A DNA stretch of 24,989 nucleotides from DAOVGZ01 sp964477815 (lineage in GTDB: Bacteria > Babelota > Babeliae > Babelales > Vermiphilaceae), in the NCBI GenBank assembly GCA_964477815.1, contig CAYZEO010000014.1:1-24989 (forward strand). The letters are read 5' to 3'. A program made the position numbers and the translations under genes. Of this stretch, positions 6,879 to 15,431 are shown one piece after another (position 1 is the first letter of the stretch; each line of letters starts with the position of its first letter). The notes under the pieces are model-generated. The model worked only from the letters and a program-made list of their open reading frames with translations. It was not told the DNA's origin and ran no database searches.

Positions 6879-6956
6879 GAGGGGATTTTTTTTGTTTTTG
6901 TAGTAGAATAAGCAAATGCTGTTCTTTTTATTTTGTTTATCTCAGGGTTGTTAGCA

Positions 6957-9287
6957 ATGAAAATATCGGTTGCCTGGGTTTTTGATCATATTGATGCGAA
7001 TTGGCGTACGCTTTCTATTTCTGAACTTGTTGATCAGTTCAATAGAACAACTGCTGAAATTGAAGGATTTTATGCTGTTGATCTGGACGTCAAAAATATA
7101 ACTCTTGCGCAAGCAAAAGAGGTTGGCAAAGATGGTGTTACCCTTTTCAGTTCCGAGTGGAACAAAGAAATAGAGCTTGAAAATCACGGGCTAGTTCAGA
7201 AAGGCCGATTTTTTTTAGTTAAAAAAACAACAGATGGTTTTGCATGGTTAAATTTGCGCGATCTGCATTGTGATAAAGAAGGATTTGCTCCTGCTGTTGA
7301 TGTTGATCAAGATATGCGTGCTGGCGGATGGAAAAAACAGTTCAAGTCGGATGATTATATTCTTGAGGTTGACAACAAATCGATAACTCATCGTCCGGAC
7401 ATGTGGAGTCATCGCGGATTTGCGCGCGAAATTGCAGCAATGTTAGATCTCCCGTTTGTACCTCTTGAGCAGTTTGTTGTTCAAAAGGATATAAAAAAAT
7501 ATAACAATCATGTTCCTTCTACAGACGATTGTCCGATTGAGATTAAGCTTAAAGATCAGGAAGTAGGTAAGCGCTTTGCAGGTTTTTATTTTGAGACAAT
7601 AGAAAACGGGCCTTCTTCTTTGGCATTGGCGTATCGTCTTGCGGTTACAAATAATAGGCCGATTGATTTTATTGTTGATGCAACAAATTATGTGATGCTT
7701 GATATTGGTCAGCCTATGCATGCTTTTGATGCACAGGGCCTCAAAACTATTGAGGGACGTTTGGCAAAAAAGGGAGAAAAATTACTACTTCTTGATGATC
7801 AAGAGCTTAAATTAACTTTGGACGATTACGTTATTACCGATGGGAAGAAGCCGATCTCGCTTGCTGGTGTGATGGGTGGAAAAGAAAGTGGTGTTACGCC
7901 TGAAACCAAATCTCTCTTTCTAGAGTCTGCAAACTTTGATGCGACGGCAGTTCGATTGACTTCAGCACGATTCAAGGTGCGATCAGAGGCATCTGCCCGT
8001 TTTGAAAAATCTTTGGATCCGAATCAAAATATTTCGGCAATTACCCGTTTTTTAAAATTGTTAGATGATCAGGAAATTCAATATATTGCCGCAAAGACGA
8101 TTTCTTCTTTGGGCAAAAATGCTCAAGAGCTTGTTATCACATTGAGTCATGATTTTATCTGTGCGCGGCTTGGCATTGACGTTGATTCTGAATTTATTAT
8201 TAAAACGCTACAAAAACTTCAGTTTGTAGTTGAGCAAAAAGAAGAGGAACAGAATGTTGTTTATGTGGTAACGGTTCCGACATTCAGATGTTCCAAGGAT
8301 GTGACCATGCCAGAAGATCTCATTGAAGAGATAGGTCGTTTTTTTGGGTACGACAAAATCCCGCATGTTTTGCCGAAAAAAAGGCTTGAACCCTCTGACT
8401 TAACATCCATCATGAGGGTTAGAGATATGAAGTGTTTGCTGGCGCGAGCGCTGAGGATGCGCGAAGTTTATAACTATGCGTTTTATGATGAATTCTTTTT
8501 GAAAGAAATTGGTTTTGAGCCTCAGTTGCCGGTTAATGTTGTTAATCCTGTTTCTCAGAATTGGTGTCGATTGGTCACTTCTTTGATTCCACATCTTTTA
8601 AAAAACATCAAGCAAAACAGTGCAGACTACGAGCAGCTGCGTTTTTTTGAGTGGGGAAGAATTTGGAAGAAAGAAAAAGGCAAGATAGTAGAGCAAAAGT
8701 CTTTGGCGGGTATCTTGTTTGCACGAAAGTCCGATATAGATTTTTATGACGCAAAGGCCTTGCTTGGGAATCTATTTGAATCGCTCGATATGGATGTACG
8801 TTGGAAAAAGTTCTCTAAAAATGAGCGTTTTGTATGGTTTTCTGAAAATCAATCGGCGGAACTTTTTTATGAAGATACTTTAGTTGGCGGTGTCGGTAAA
8901 GTTGATAGTTCATTTTTCACTCCGATTAGTGATGGACAAGCATTTGTTTTTGAGTTGAATGGCGATCTGCTGCTTGATAAAAAAGATTATGTGAAAAAAT
9001 ATGTGCCGGTAAGTAGATATCCCGGTGTCCACAGAGACATTAGTATGCTGGTGCCGCTTTCTGTGACGGTTGATGATGTTGTCGATTCCATAGCCTCTGT
9101 TGATGCCCGTGTGAGGGATGTAAAGCTTGTGGATTTTTTCCAGAAAGAGGAATGGGAGAATTCAAAATCTTTGACCATTGGATTTGTTATTCAAGACCAA
9201 GAAAAAACACTTACTGGGCAGGAGGCTGATCTTATTTTTGATCGAATAGTACAAAAGATGAAGAAGGCAGGAGCAACTATTCGATGA
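6957..9287 (+). CDS. pheT: Phenylalanyl-tRNA synthetase beta subunit
   Basis: The 776-residue beta chain of PheRS. Identifiable parts in order are: an N-terminal region where the EMAP-II-like tRNA-binding domain normally sits (about 40-150) but without its HPNADKL-type signature; DNKSITHRPDMWSHRGFARE at about 139-158; the B3/B4 editing domain with DATNYVMLDIGQPMHAFDA; the B5 region with MPEDLIEEIGRFFGYDKIP; a catalytic-like core; and the C-terminal ferredoxin-fold anticodon-binding domain beginning near SRYPGVHRDISML. The ATG at 6957 is used, with AGGG nine bases upstream; an in-frame TTG at 6933 is unlikely. pheS is not in the window, so the usual pheST pair is split. The stop overlaps the lspA start (ATGA), and an operon lspA-pgpA-exported protein-comF follows. 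Confidence 0.95.
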   Translation: MKISVAWVFDHIDANWRTLSISELVDQFNRTTAEIEGFYAVDLDVKNITLAQAKEVGKDGVTLFSSEWNKEIELENHGLVQKGRFFLVKKTTDGFAWLNLRDLHCDKEGFAPAVDVDQDMRAGGWKKQFKSDDYILEVDNKSITHRPDMWSHRGFAREIAAMLDLPFVPLEQFVVQKDIKKYNNHVPSTDDCPIEIKLKDQEVGKRFAGFYFETIENGPSSLALAYRLAVTNNRPIDFIVDATNYVMLDIGQPMHAFDAQGLKTIEGRLAKKGEKLLLLDDQELKLTLDDYVITDGKKPISLAGVMGGKESGVTPETKSLFLESANFDATAVRLTSARFKVRSEASARFEKSLDPNQNISAITRFLKLLDDQEIQYIAAKTISSLGKNAQELVITLSHDFICARLGIDVDSEFIIKTLQKLQFVVEQKEEEQNVVYVVTVPTFRCSKDVTMPEDLIEEIGRFFGYDKIPHVLPKKRLEPSDLTSIMRVRDMKCLLARALRMREVYNYAFYDEFFLKEIGFEPQLPVNVVNPVSQNWCRLVTSLIPHLLKNIKQNSADYEQLRFFEWGRIWKKEKGKIVEQKSLAGILFARKSDIDFYDAKALLGNLFESLDMDVRWKKFSKNERFVWFSENQSAELFYEDTLVGGVGKVDSSFFTPISDGQAFVFELNGDLLLDKKDYVKKYVPVSRYPGVHRDISMLVPLSVTVDDVVDSIASVDARVRDVKLVDFFQKEEWENSKSLTIGFVIQDQEKTLTGQEADLIFDRIVQKMKKAGATIR

Positions 9288-9748
9288 AAAAAAGGCCGTC
9301 AGAAGGATTGTATTTTTTGTTTGGTGCAGCCCTGTTTTTTTTAGATAGAATAACCAAGTTTCTGATTGTGAAATGGGGCGTTTTTAATTATAAAATTGCA
9401 TCCTTTTTATCTTTTCGATTGCAGTTTAATCGCGGAATCTCTTGGGGCATGCTTCATTCTGACAGTTCAATAAAGTTTTTTTTAGTTTCCTTAATGACTG
9501 TCGTGGTTATCGCTGCGTTGGGGTTCTATGCTCAAGAAAAATATATGAGAGGTTTTTCAGTTATAGGAGAAACAATTGCTCTGGCTGGCGCGGTTTCTAA
9601 TTTTTTTGACCGTATGCTTTATGGCGGTGTCGTTGACTTTATTTCTTTTTCCTGGTGCAATTGGGATTTTCCTGTTTTTAATATTGCAGACGCCTGTATT
9701 GTTTCGGGAATAGGTCTTGTTATTTTAAGTTTTTCCAAAGAAAGTTAG
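9284..9748 (+). CDS. lspA: Lipoprotein signal peptidase (signal peptidase II)
   Basis: Cleaves diacylated prolipoproteins in the inner membrane. The 154 residues form four hydrophobic segments. LDRITK (20-25) is the usual early motif, FNRGISWG (48-55) the NxGxxFG-like one, NFFDRMLYGGVVDFI (106-120) carries a catalytic aspartate at 118, and FNIADACI (132-139) the second at 136. The start overlaps the pheT stop by four bases (ATGA), which implies coupled translation. The gene supports the reading of Cys-containing signal peptides in this window (for example the lipoprotein at 11492) as true lipoproteins. Confidence 0.95.
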   Translation: MKKRPSEGLYFLFGAALFFLDRITKFLIVKWGVFNYKIASFLSFRLQFNRGISWGMLHSDSSIKFFLVSLMTVVVIAALGFYAQEKYMRGFSVIGETIALAGAVSNFFDRMLYGGVVDFISFSWCNWDFPVFNIADACIVSGIGLVILSFSKES

Positions 9749-9754
9749 TACACT

Positions 9755-10213
9755 ATGGAGCCCAAAAACATCTTTGTTCGCCTGGCTACGCTGGGGCCGG
9801 TTGGTTATCTTCCTGCGCCAGGAACAATGGCGACACTCGTGACTATCCCGCTAGTATTGTTACTTTATTATCTACGATTGTCCTTTGAGTTTCATGCTTT
9901 TTTTGTCATTTTTATTCTTTTTGTCGGATCGAAAATTATTGGCAAAGCTCTTGAGCATTTTAAGTTGCGAGATCCTTCAGAAATTGTTTTTGACGAATTG
10001 ATTGGATGTTTTATTACATTTTGTTGTGTTCCTGTTTCATGGATTTCTTTGTTTATTGGTTTTTTTGCATTTAGATTTTTTGATATTTTCAAGCCGTTTG
10101 GTATAAAAAAGTGTGAACATCTGTATGGTTCTTTAGGAGTTGTTGCGGATGATGTGATTGCAGGAATTTTAGCAAACCTTGTTGTGAGAGTTTTTTTGTA
10201 TTATCTGGTTTGA
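9755..10213 (+). CDS. pgpA: Phosphatidylglycerophosphatase A
   Basis: Dephosphorylates phosphatidylglycerol phosphate to phosphatidylglycerol at the inner membrane. The 152 residues show the PgpA pattern: LGPVGYLPAPGTMATL (13-28), DPSEIVFDELIG (73-84) with acidic residues likely to bind metal, FRFFDIFKPFGIKK (106-119) and LGVVADDVIAGI (127-138), which carries the last Asp pair. It starts six bases after the lspA stop and continues the pheT operon. Phosphatidylglycerol is the lipid donor for lipoprotein maturation, so its neighbourhood with lspA makes functional sense. Confidence 0.93.
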   Translation: MEPKNIFVRLATLGPVGYLPAPGTMATLVTIPLVLLLYYLRLSFEFHAFFVIFILFVGSKIIGKALEHFKLRDPSEIVFDELIGCFITFCCVPVSWISLFIGFFAFRFFDIFKPFGIKKCEHLYGSLGVVADDVIAGILANLVVRVFLYYLV

Positions 10214-10232
10214 TTTATTTTGGGGTTTTTCT

Positions 10233-10649
10233 ATGAAGAAGATCTTGCTTTTATTGTTGTCAATTGCACCAATGAGCTCATCGATTGCTATGAACGAAAA
10301 AGTCAAAAAAATAGAGGTTGATAAGGTTTATCGTGAAGTTGGTGATATTATTGAAAGTTCTAAAGATAAGATTAAAGAGTTTTTGAGTCTTAAATTTTTG
10401 AAAGGTGAGTTGGAAAAAATAAAAAGAATCAAAGAGGAAAAAAACAAGATTATTAAAAAAGTTGATGGCTCGGATTTGAATGATATTTTGCTTAAATCGA
10501 AAGAGATTAATTATTTGAAAAAAAAGGTTGATAAAAGTATCTTAAAGTTTTTCAATAAGGTCGAAAATCTACTGGATGATTTGATTGAAAACAGAGAAAA
10601 AATTGTTAAGATTATGGAAGATAGTCTTGGTATGGAGGTTAAGTATTAG
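10233..10649 (+). CDS. Small exported Lys-rich coiled-coil protein
   Basis: A 138-residue hypothetical protein. Residues 1-19 are a signal peptide (MKK, a run of leucines, SSIA before the cut). The mature part is almost entirely charged and helical, with heptad-like stretches of Ile, Leu, Lys and Glu (about 25-130) that suggest a coiled coil. It lies 19 bases after pgpA and about 45 bases before comF on the same strand, so it is likely cotranscribed. A weak GGGG precedes the ATG. No family is recognised. It resembles the other short exported genes in the window in size and signal peptide, but not in sequence. Confidence 0.7.
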   Translation: MKKILLLLLSIAPMSSSIAMNEKVKKIEVDKVYREVGDIIESSKDKIKEFLSLKFLKGELEKIKRIKEEKNKIIKKVDGSDLNDILLKSKEINYLKKKVDKSILKFFNKVENLLDDLIENREKIVKIMEDSLGMEVKY

Positions 10650-10694
10650 ATCAATTTGTTGGTTCAATTGATTGTTTTATATCAAATTTACATT

Positions 10695-11366
10695 ATGACA
10701 TTAACAGAAATTATTCGTACTATTTCCCAAAAAACTTTTGATCTTGTGATGCCGCCTCTTTGCGCGTATTGCAGAAAATTTATGGAAAGCCGGACTGTTT
10801 TTTGTGATACATGTCAGAAAAAGATTGAGCCTATTGTGTCACAAACGATACGTTTGACGGATACAAAGTCAATGAAGGTTTTTGCGGTATCTGCGTACAA
10901 GGATCCTCTTCGTTCTTTAATTTTGTCAAAGTCGCGTTCTGATATTGTGTCAAGTAGGCAACTTGGTCAACTTGTGTGGGATATGACCTACGTAAAAAAT
11001 AGTCACTTCGATTTTATTGTTCCAATACCGTTGCATTGGACTCGATTTGCGAGACGAGGTTTTAATCAGTCATACGAAATGGCTAAGGTTATCGGTAAAA
11101 AGAGTGGTAAGCCCGTTGTAAAATTAATAAGGCGAATAAGAATAACAAAATATCAAGCGAGTTTATCACAATCGATGCGTGCGGAAAATGTAAAAAAAGC
11201 GTTTATTTTGAAAGGAAAACAATTAAACCTTTATCAAGGAAAACATTTGTTGTTGGTTGATGATCTGTTAACAACGGGTTCGACTGTTATGGCTGTGGCG
11301 CGTGAGCTTTATAAACTAAAACCGGCTTCAATAACGGTTGTTGTTGCATGCCGCGTTTCTTCCTGA
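10695..11366 (+). CDS. comF: ComF-type phosphoribosyltransferase-like protein
   Basis: A 223-residue protein with an N-terminal zinc finger (Cys23, Cys26, Cys37, Cys40) and a phosphoribosyltransferase domain ending in VDDLLTTGST (188-197), the PRPP-binding loop. The central PIPLHWTRFARRGFNQS (at about 113-129) is highly characteristic of ComF/GntX. ComF is needed for the cytoplasmic handling of DNA during natural transformation in several bacteria; its chemical activity is unclear. The ATG at 10695 has no obvious ribosome binding site, and an in-frame TTG at 10656 would add 13 residues. Last gene of the pheT operon. No other competence gene is in the window. Confidence 0.9.
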   Translation: MTLTEIIRTISQKTFDLVMPPLCAYCRKFMESRTVFCDTCQKKIEPIVSQTIRLTDTKSMKVFAVSAYKDPLRSLILSKSRSDIVSSRQLGQLVWDMTYVKNSHFDFIVPIPLHWTRFARRGFNQSYEMAKVIGKKSGKPVVKLIRRIRITKYQASLSQSMRAENVKKAFILKGKQLNLYQGKHLLLVDDLLTTGSTVMAVARELYKLKPASITVVVACRVSS

Positions 11367-11399
11367 AAAAATGCGATAATCCCCATTAGGACATGATAT

Positions 11400-11428
11400 T
11401 TGGCAAATAGGGTATTCTTTGCTAGTAT
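11400..11428 (+). promoter_or_regulatory. Promoter for the foldase-like lipoprotein
   Basis: TTGGCA (11400-11405) and TAGTAT (11423-11428) are 17 bases apart, matching the sigma-70 consensus at five and four of six positions. The leader of about 55 bases ends with AAGGAA upstream of tandem ATG codons at 11492 and 11495. Confidence 0.55.
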
Positions 11429-11491
11429 GCCAAAAGAGTTTAAAATTTAAGTTTAATGGTTTAACTAAAAGAGGGTAGAAAAGGAACCTTT

Positions 11492-12553
11492 ATGATGAGT
11501 TTAAAAAAGTCTCGCACAAAGCTTTATGCTGTCTTGGCAATTTCGCCAATATTGTTGCTCTCAGGTTGCAAGCCTGTTGATTGGGTTAAAGAAAAACTTG
11601 GAATGAGTCCCTCAAAAAAAGTAAAAAAGTACGGTAAATCGAAAAAAAGATCTTCCTCTAAAGGATGGGTTGTTAAAGTTGGTGATGAAGTTGTTGTTTC
11701 TGATCAAAAGTTTGAAGATGAGTTTAATTTGTTGCTTGAGGAAAAACCTCAACTTAAATCTATGCTTCCTCTGATGCCGAATTTAGAAAAAGATTTTGCG
11801 CGAGGTCTTGGAAATCAGGAAATTATTACTCGTTATATTCAAGAGCACAAGCTGGATCAAAAGTCTGACTATTTAGCAAAAAAGGAAAGAATGGAACGTG
11901 CAGTTATTCAGATGCTTAACACTGAATTTTTTGCACAGTCATTCAAAGACGAAAAGTTAAGTGATTCTGCAGTGAAGAAGTTCTACGAAGACAACAAGGA
12001 TACCATGCAAGGAATATTAATTTCTAGAGGTGGTGTTAATACTGTTGCTGTTTCGTTTGAAAAGAAATCTGATGCGGATGCTTTTTGCAAAAGAGCAAAG
12101 TCATTGGGATCAAAGCTTGATATTGAAAAGCTGGCAAAAAATTCTGGCTTGAGCGATAAGGTACGTGATTTCAAGATGGTCAATGGTCAAAGTTATACCG
12201 TTGAGCCAGTTTTAAGAACGAAACTACTATCTCTGAAAAAATTCCCAACAGTCGATGTTGTTGCTGTTGGGGATGATGCTTTCTGGGTTGTTCATGCAAT
12301 CAGTAAAGAAGAAGCGCAATATCGTCCATTTGATCAGGTGAAAGATGGTGTAAGATCTGTTGCTGAACAGACTGAAAAAGGAAAGCAGTTACAAAAAGAG
12401 TTGGAAAAACTTGCAAAGAATTACAGCCTTGAGATTAATGATTCTTACTTTGCAAAAAAAACAGCACAAGCAGAAGCTCAGCTTGAAGAACTTCAAAGAA
12501 AGGCTGAGCTTGCGCAAGCTGCACAAAATGCGCCACAATCTAAAACGGCATAG
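11492..12553 (+). CDS. Lipoprotein of the SurA/PrsA foldase type
   Basis: A 353-residue lipoprotein: the signal peptide ends in LLLSGC, placing the lipidated cysteine at 26. A basic Lys/Ser stretch (about 40-58) links to a SurA-N-like chaperone domain (about 59-175), and the segment 178-290 has the layout of a parvulin PPIase domain (a strand AVSFEKKSDADAF, helices, a final strand AFWVVHAISKEEA) but lacks a clear set of parvulin catalytic residues. The C-terminus is an Ala/Gln/Glu-rich helix. The role would be folding of exported proteins in the periplasm, on the inner or outer membrane. AAGGAA precedes two adjacent ATG codons; the first is used. A strong terminator separates it from the next SurA-like gene. 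Confidence 0.8.
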   Translation: MMSLKKSRTKLYAVLAISPILLLSGCKPVDWVKEKLGMSPSKKVKKYGKSKKRSSSKGWVVKVGDEVVVSDQKFEDEFNLLLEEKPQLKSMLPLMPNLEKDFARGLGNQEIITRYIQEHKLDQKSDYLAKKERMERAVIQMLNTEFFAQSFKDEKLSDSAVKKFYEDNKDTMQGILISRGGVNTVAVSFEKKSDADAFCKRAKSLGSKLDIEKLAKNSGLSDKVRDFKMVNGQSYTVEPVLRTKLLSLKKFPTVDVVAVGDDAFWVVHAISKEEAQYRPFDQVKDGVRSVAEQTEKGKQLQKELEKLAKNYSLEINDSYFAKKTAQAEAQLEELQRKAELAQAAQNAPQSKTA

Positions 12554-12570
12554 CTAAACAAAACTTAGCG

Positions 12571-12615
12571 AAAGAGAGAGGAATTTAGTAAACTGAGTTC
12601 CTCTCTCTTTTTTGT
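12571..12615 (+). terminator. Strong intrinsic terminator
   Basis: Arms 12571-12583 and 12598-12610 form a perfect 13-base-pair stem with a 14-base loop, and the downstream arm runs into a stretch of T. It ends the transcript of the lipoprotein gene 18 bases after its stop, so the SurA-like gene downstream needs read-through or its own promoter. Confidence 0.9.
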
Positions 12616-12641
12616 AACAACAAGGCTTTGGGGTAGTGAAC

Positions 12642-13490
12642 ATGAAAAAACTTTTTTATTTCTTTTTATTAACATCAGTTGTATTTGTGAATGCAGAAAA
12701 ATTTGTTATCGACAAAATAGAAGCGATTATTTTTGGGCATGAAGATACATTGATTATTACAAAATCTGATGTTGAACGTTTAACGCTGGATGGTGCTTTT
12801 AGAACCGTTGATGATGTTATTTTGGAGCAGTTGATGTTCCAAGAGGCAAAAAAATACAAAATCACTCCGGATGAGAATGCAATTAATCGATACCTTGAAG
12901 GTGTGCAGCGTGAAAATAATCTTTCTCAGAATGATTTAAAAGCTATGTTTAGTGCGGCAGGGTATACGTATGAAGAAGGGCGTGCACAGCTTGGTATTAT
13001 GTTTGCAGTCAATTCTATTATGGATTTTAAAATTAGATCTCGTCTCATTGTGATGGAGCGAGATGTGCAGGCATATTTCGATGATCATCCTGTTTATCAA
13101 GAAGCTGCATACTTGTTAAAGAGGGGCATTGTTTCTTTTGATGATTCTTTATCGAGAAAAGAGCAGAAGAAGAAAATTGAAAATCAGTTGCGTGCAGGAA
13201 GATCTGTCGTTGGTGCGGTTTGGAGTGAGCCTTTTTGGATTAACAAGGCTGATATTGCAGCTGAAAAACAGTTTTTGTTTAAAATGAAACCGAAGACAAT
13301 GTCAAAGCCAATTGAAGTTGCTACTGGATTTGAATTATTTTTCGTTGTGGATTTGAGAAAGCGACAATTGGTTTCACTAGAAGAACGATATCAGGATATT
13401 GCGAATACGTTGCGCAAACCTCGTTACGAGGAGCTATTTGAAAAATTCAAAAAAGAGTTGTACGAAGCGAGTTCTATCGTCCGGATGTGA
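12642..13490 (+). CDS. SurA-like periplasmic chaperone
   Basis: A 282-residue protein with a signal peptide (residues 1-18, VNA before the cut). Residues about 20-150 fit the SurA N-terminal domain: a first strand and turn equivalent to VNDxxIxxSDV (here FGHEDTLIITKSDV), helices ending in MERDVQAYFDDHP (at about 142-154). The remainder (about 155-260) has a PPIase-like outline but is short and without recognisable catalytic residues. SurA guides beta-barrel proteins to the outer membrane, so the gene supports a diderm envelope. The ATG at 12642 is preferred over an in-frame GTG at 12636; GGGG lies about ten bases upstream. It is adjacent to a second foldase-like gene. Confidence 0.82.
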   Translation: MKKLFYFFLLTSVVFVNAEKFVIDKIEAIIFGHEDTLIITKSDVERLTLDGAFRTVDDVILEQLMFQEAKKYKITPDENAINRYLEGVQRENNLSQNDLKAMFSAAGYTYEEGRAQLGIMFAVNSIMDFKIRSRLIVMERDVQAYFDDHPVYQEAAYLLKRGIVSFDDSLSRKEQKKKIENQLRAGRSVVGAVWSEPFWINKADIAAEKQFLFKMKPKTMSKPIEVATGFELFFVVDLRKRQLVSLEERYQDIANTLRKPRYEELFEKFKKELYEASSIVRM

Positions 13491-13564
13491 ATAATGTTTA
13501 GGTTTGTATGTTCAATGGAGATCCATTGAGAAACTCAAGCAGTTGTGCAAAATGTTAACAGAGC

Positions 13565-14758
13565 CTAATAAATTGGGTGCTGTTTACATAAATCTAAAAC
13601 CTTTTCTCCTACTTCTTTATTTTGCAAAACATCATCAATTAATTGTGCGATCAGCTCCATTTGATCTTTTTTCATCCCACGTGTTGTAATAGCAGGTGTT
13701 CCTAATCTTATGCCGCTTGTAATCCATGGTTTTGCAGGATCAAAAGGTATGCAGCTTCGACTGACGGTTATGCCGTTCTGTTCAAGAAGCCGCTCTGCTT
13801 TGAGGCCAGAAATGTTTTTTGAGCGCAGATCAACAATAAAAAGATGGTTGTCTGTTCCGCCGGAAACAATTTTGTATCCTCTTTGACTCAAGGCTTGAGC
13901 AAGTGATTGTGAGTTTGCAATGACTTGTTTTTGATAATCAACAAATTGTGGTTCAAGCGCGTGTTTGAATGCAACAGCTTTTGCCGCTATCACATTCATG
14001 AACGGTCCACCTTGTGTTCCGGGCATCACCGCTTTGTCGATAGTCTCGGCATATTTTTTTTTGCACATAATAATACCACCACGAGGACCGCGTAGGGTTT
14101 TGTGCGTTGTTGTTGTTACAAAATCAGCATGAGGGAATGGGTTTGGGTGAACTCCTGCGGCGATCAAGCCTGCAATGTGGGCAATATCTGCCATGAAGAA
14201 TGCACCGACCGAATGTGCAATTTTGCTGAATTTTTCAAAGTTGATGATTCGTGAATAAGCGGATGCTCCAGCAATAATGATTTTAGGTTTATTTTTTTGG
14301 GCTAAGTTGTTGATTTGATCGTAGTCAAGGCGCTCAGTTTTTTGGTCTACAAGATAATTCGCTTGTTTGTATAATTTTCCAGAAAAGTTGACCGGATGAC
14401 CGTGAGTAAGATGACCACCTTCACATAATCTCATTCCTAAAATGGTATCTCCTGGTTCAAGAACTGCAAAGTAAACTGCCATGTTTGCTTGCGAACCAGA
14501 ATGGGGCTGAACATTTGCATGTTCAGCCCCAAATAGCTTTTTGCATCTTTCGATCGCCAACTGTTCTGCTTGGTCTACAAATTCGCAGCCAGCATAATAC
14601 CGTTTTCCTGGGTATCCCTCAGCATATTTGTTGGTAAGTACTGAGCCAGTTGCTTGAAGGACATCTTGACTGGTGTAATTTTCTGAAGCTATCAAATTGA
14701 TCGAATTTTGCTGTCGATTTTGTTCTTGTTCAATTATTGAGAACAGTTTTTGATCCAT
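13565..14758 (-). CDS. glyA: Serine hydroxymethyltransferase
   Basis: PLP enzyme that converts serine and tetrahydrofolate to glycine and methylene-tetrahydrofolate in the cytoplasm. With the ATG at 14758 the protein has 397 residues. Seen are NLIASENYTS (21-30), the substrate-loop NKYAEGYPGKRYYAGCE (43-59), DIAHIAGLIAAG (191-202) with the PLP-contacting Asp191, and TTTTHKTLRGPRGG (215-228) with the Schiff-base Lys220. A GTG three codons further upstream (14767) is an alternative start; neither has a clear ribosome binding site. It lies downstream of thyX and dcd on the same strand. Its methylene-tetrahydrofolate is the substrate of ThyX. Confidence 0.95.
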   Translation of the reverse strand: MDQKLFSIIEQEQNRQQNSINLIASENYTSQDVLQATGSVLTNKYAEGYPGKRYYAGCEFVDQAEQLAIERCKKLFGAEHANVQPHSGSQANMAVYFAVLEPGDTILGMRLCEGGHLTHGHPVNFSGKLYKQANYLVDQKTERLDYDQINNLAQKNKPKIIIAGASAYSRIINFEKFSKIAHSVGAFFMADIAHIAGLIAAGVHPNPFPHADFVTTTTHKTLRGPRGGIIMCKKKYAETIDKAVMPGTQGGPFMNVIAAKAVAFKHALEPQFVDYQKQVIANSQSLAQALSQRGYKIVSGGTDNHLFIVDLRSKNISGLKAERLLEQNGITVSRSCIPFDPAKPWITSGIRLGTPAITTRGMKKDQMELIAQLIDDVLQNKEVGEKVLDLCKQHPIY

Positions 14759-14865
14759 TGTGCTCACTATTTAAAAACCATGTTATTATTCTATAGTTTT
14801 ACAGTTCCAAAATATTTTCCATTTACAGAGAATATTTTTTTGTTTTTTAAATGATTATGAGAATA

Positions 14866-15342
14866 TTACTCTTCTGGCAATGTCTTTCTCTTTTTGCCCG
14901 TATATTTTCTTCTACAAGTTCGTCTTAAGGGTTTATTACGTTTTCTTGGTATTGGTTTCATGTTTGGTACTTTTTCCCATTCTTTCCAAATCACTTTTTG
15001 TTGTTTCAGTAATTTTTCTAATTCATTTTTTATTTTTTCTAAGTTGATAATTTTTTTTTGTAGAATTTTTACAGTAACCTCACTTTTACCGATGTCATCT
15101 GCTACCATATCTTTTTCAATTCCCCATAATTCTGGTTTGGGATTGATTGGAAGTATTGATTTTAGTTCTTCTAGTGCTTTGTCTTTGTTTTCATAAAATT
15201 GTGAGTATTGGTTTAATTTTTTATTTAGCGTTTGTTCATACTCTTTTATTTTTCTTTCAATTGAGCCCGCTTTGACCTTCGCGGTTGCGGAGTGTGTAAA
15301 AGACAATACACACGAGAAAATGACAATATTTTTAAGATTCAT
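14866..15342 (-). CDS. Small exported basic coiled-coil protein
   Basis: A 158-residue hypothetical protein. The ATG at 15342 is chosen over one four codons upstream because GGAGAG sits five bases before it. Residues 1-21 are a signal peptide (hydrophobic core, THSATA at the cut). The mature chain is helical and coiled-coil-like (about 30-120), followed by a very basic tail rich in Arg and Lys (about 128-155). The tail could bind nucleic acid, lipid head groups or the cell wall; nothing distinguishes these. It lies between dcd and glyA on the same strand, possibly in one transcript with the thymidylate genes but with no evident functional link. Confidence 0.72.
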   Translation of the reverse strand: MNLKNIVIFSCVLSFTHSATAKVKAGSIERKIKEYEQTLNKKLNQYSQFYENKDKALEELKSILPINPKPELWGIEKDMVADDIGKSEVTVKILQKKIINLEKIKNELEKLLKQQKVIWKEWEKVPNMKPIPRKRNKPLRRTCRRKYTGKKRKTLPEE

Positions 15343-15431
15343 GTTTCTCTCCATAGAAAAGACACTCTATAAAAAAGATAGGGCCAAGTTTTTTATATTT
15401 TTTTTATCCTTTTTTTATAAACCACATATAT

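Noticed and set aside
13512..13529. Inverted repeat between surA-like and glyA ends as a terminator
   Set aside because: The 8-base arms are separated by only two bases and no T run follows on either strand, so only a palindrome, not a terminator, is supported.
14828..14867. Repeated GAGAATATT near the end of the gene at 14866
   Set aside because: It is a 9-base AT-rich direct repeat, expected by chance in this composition.
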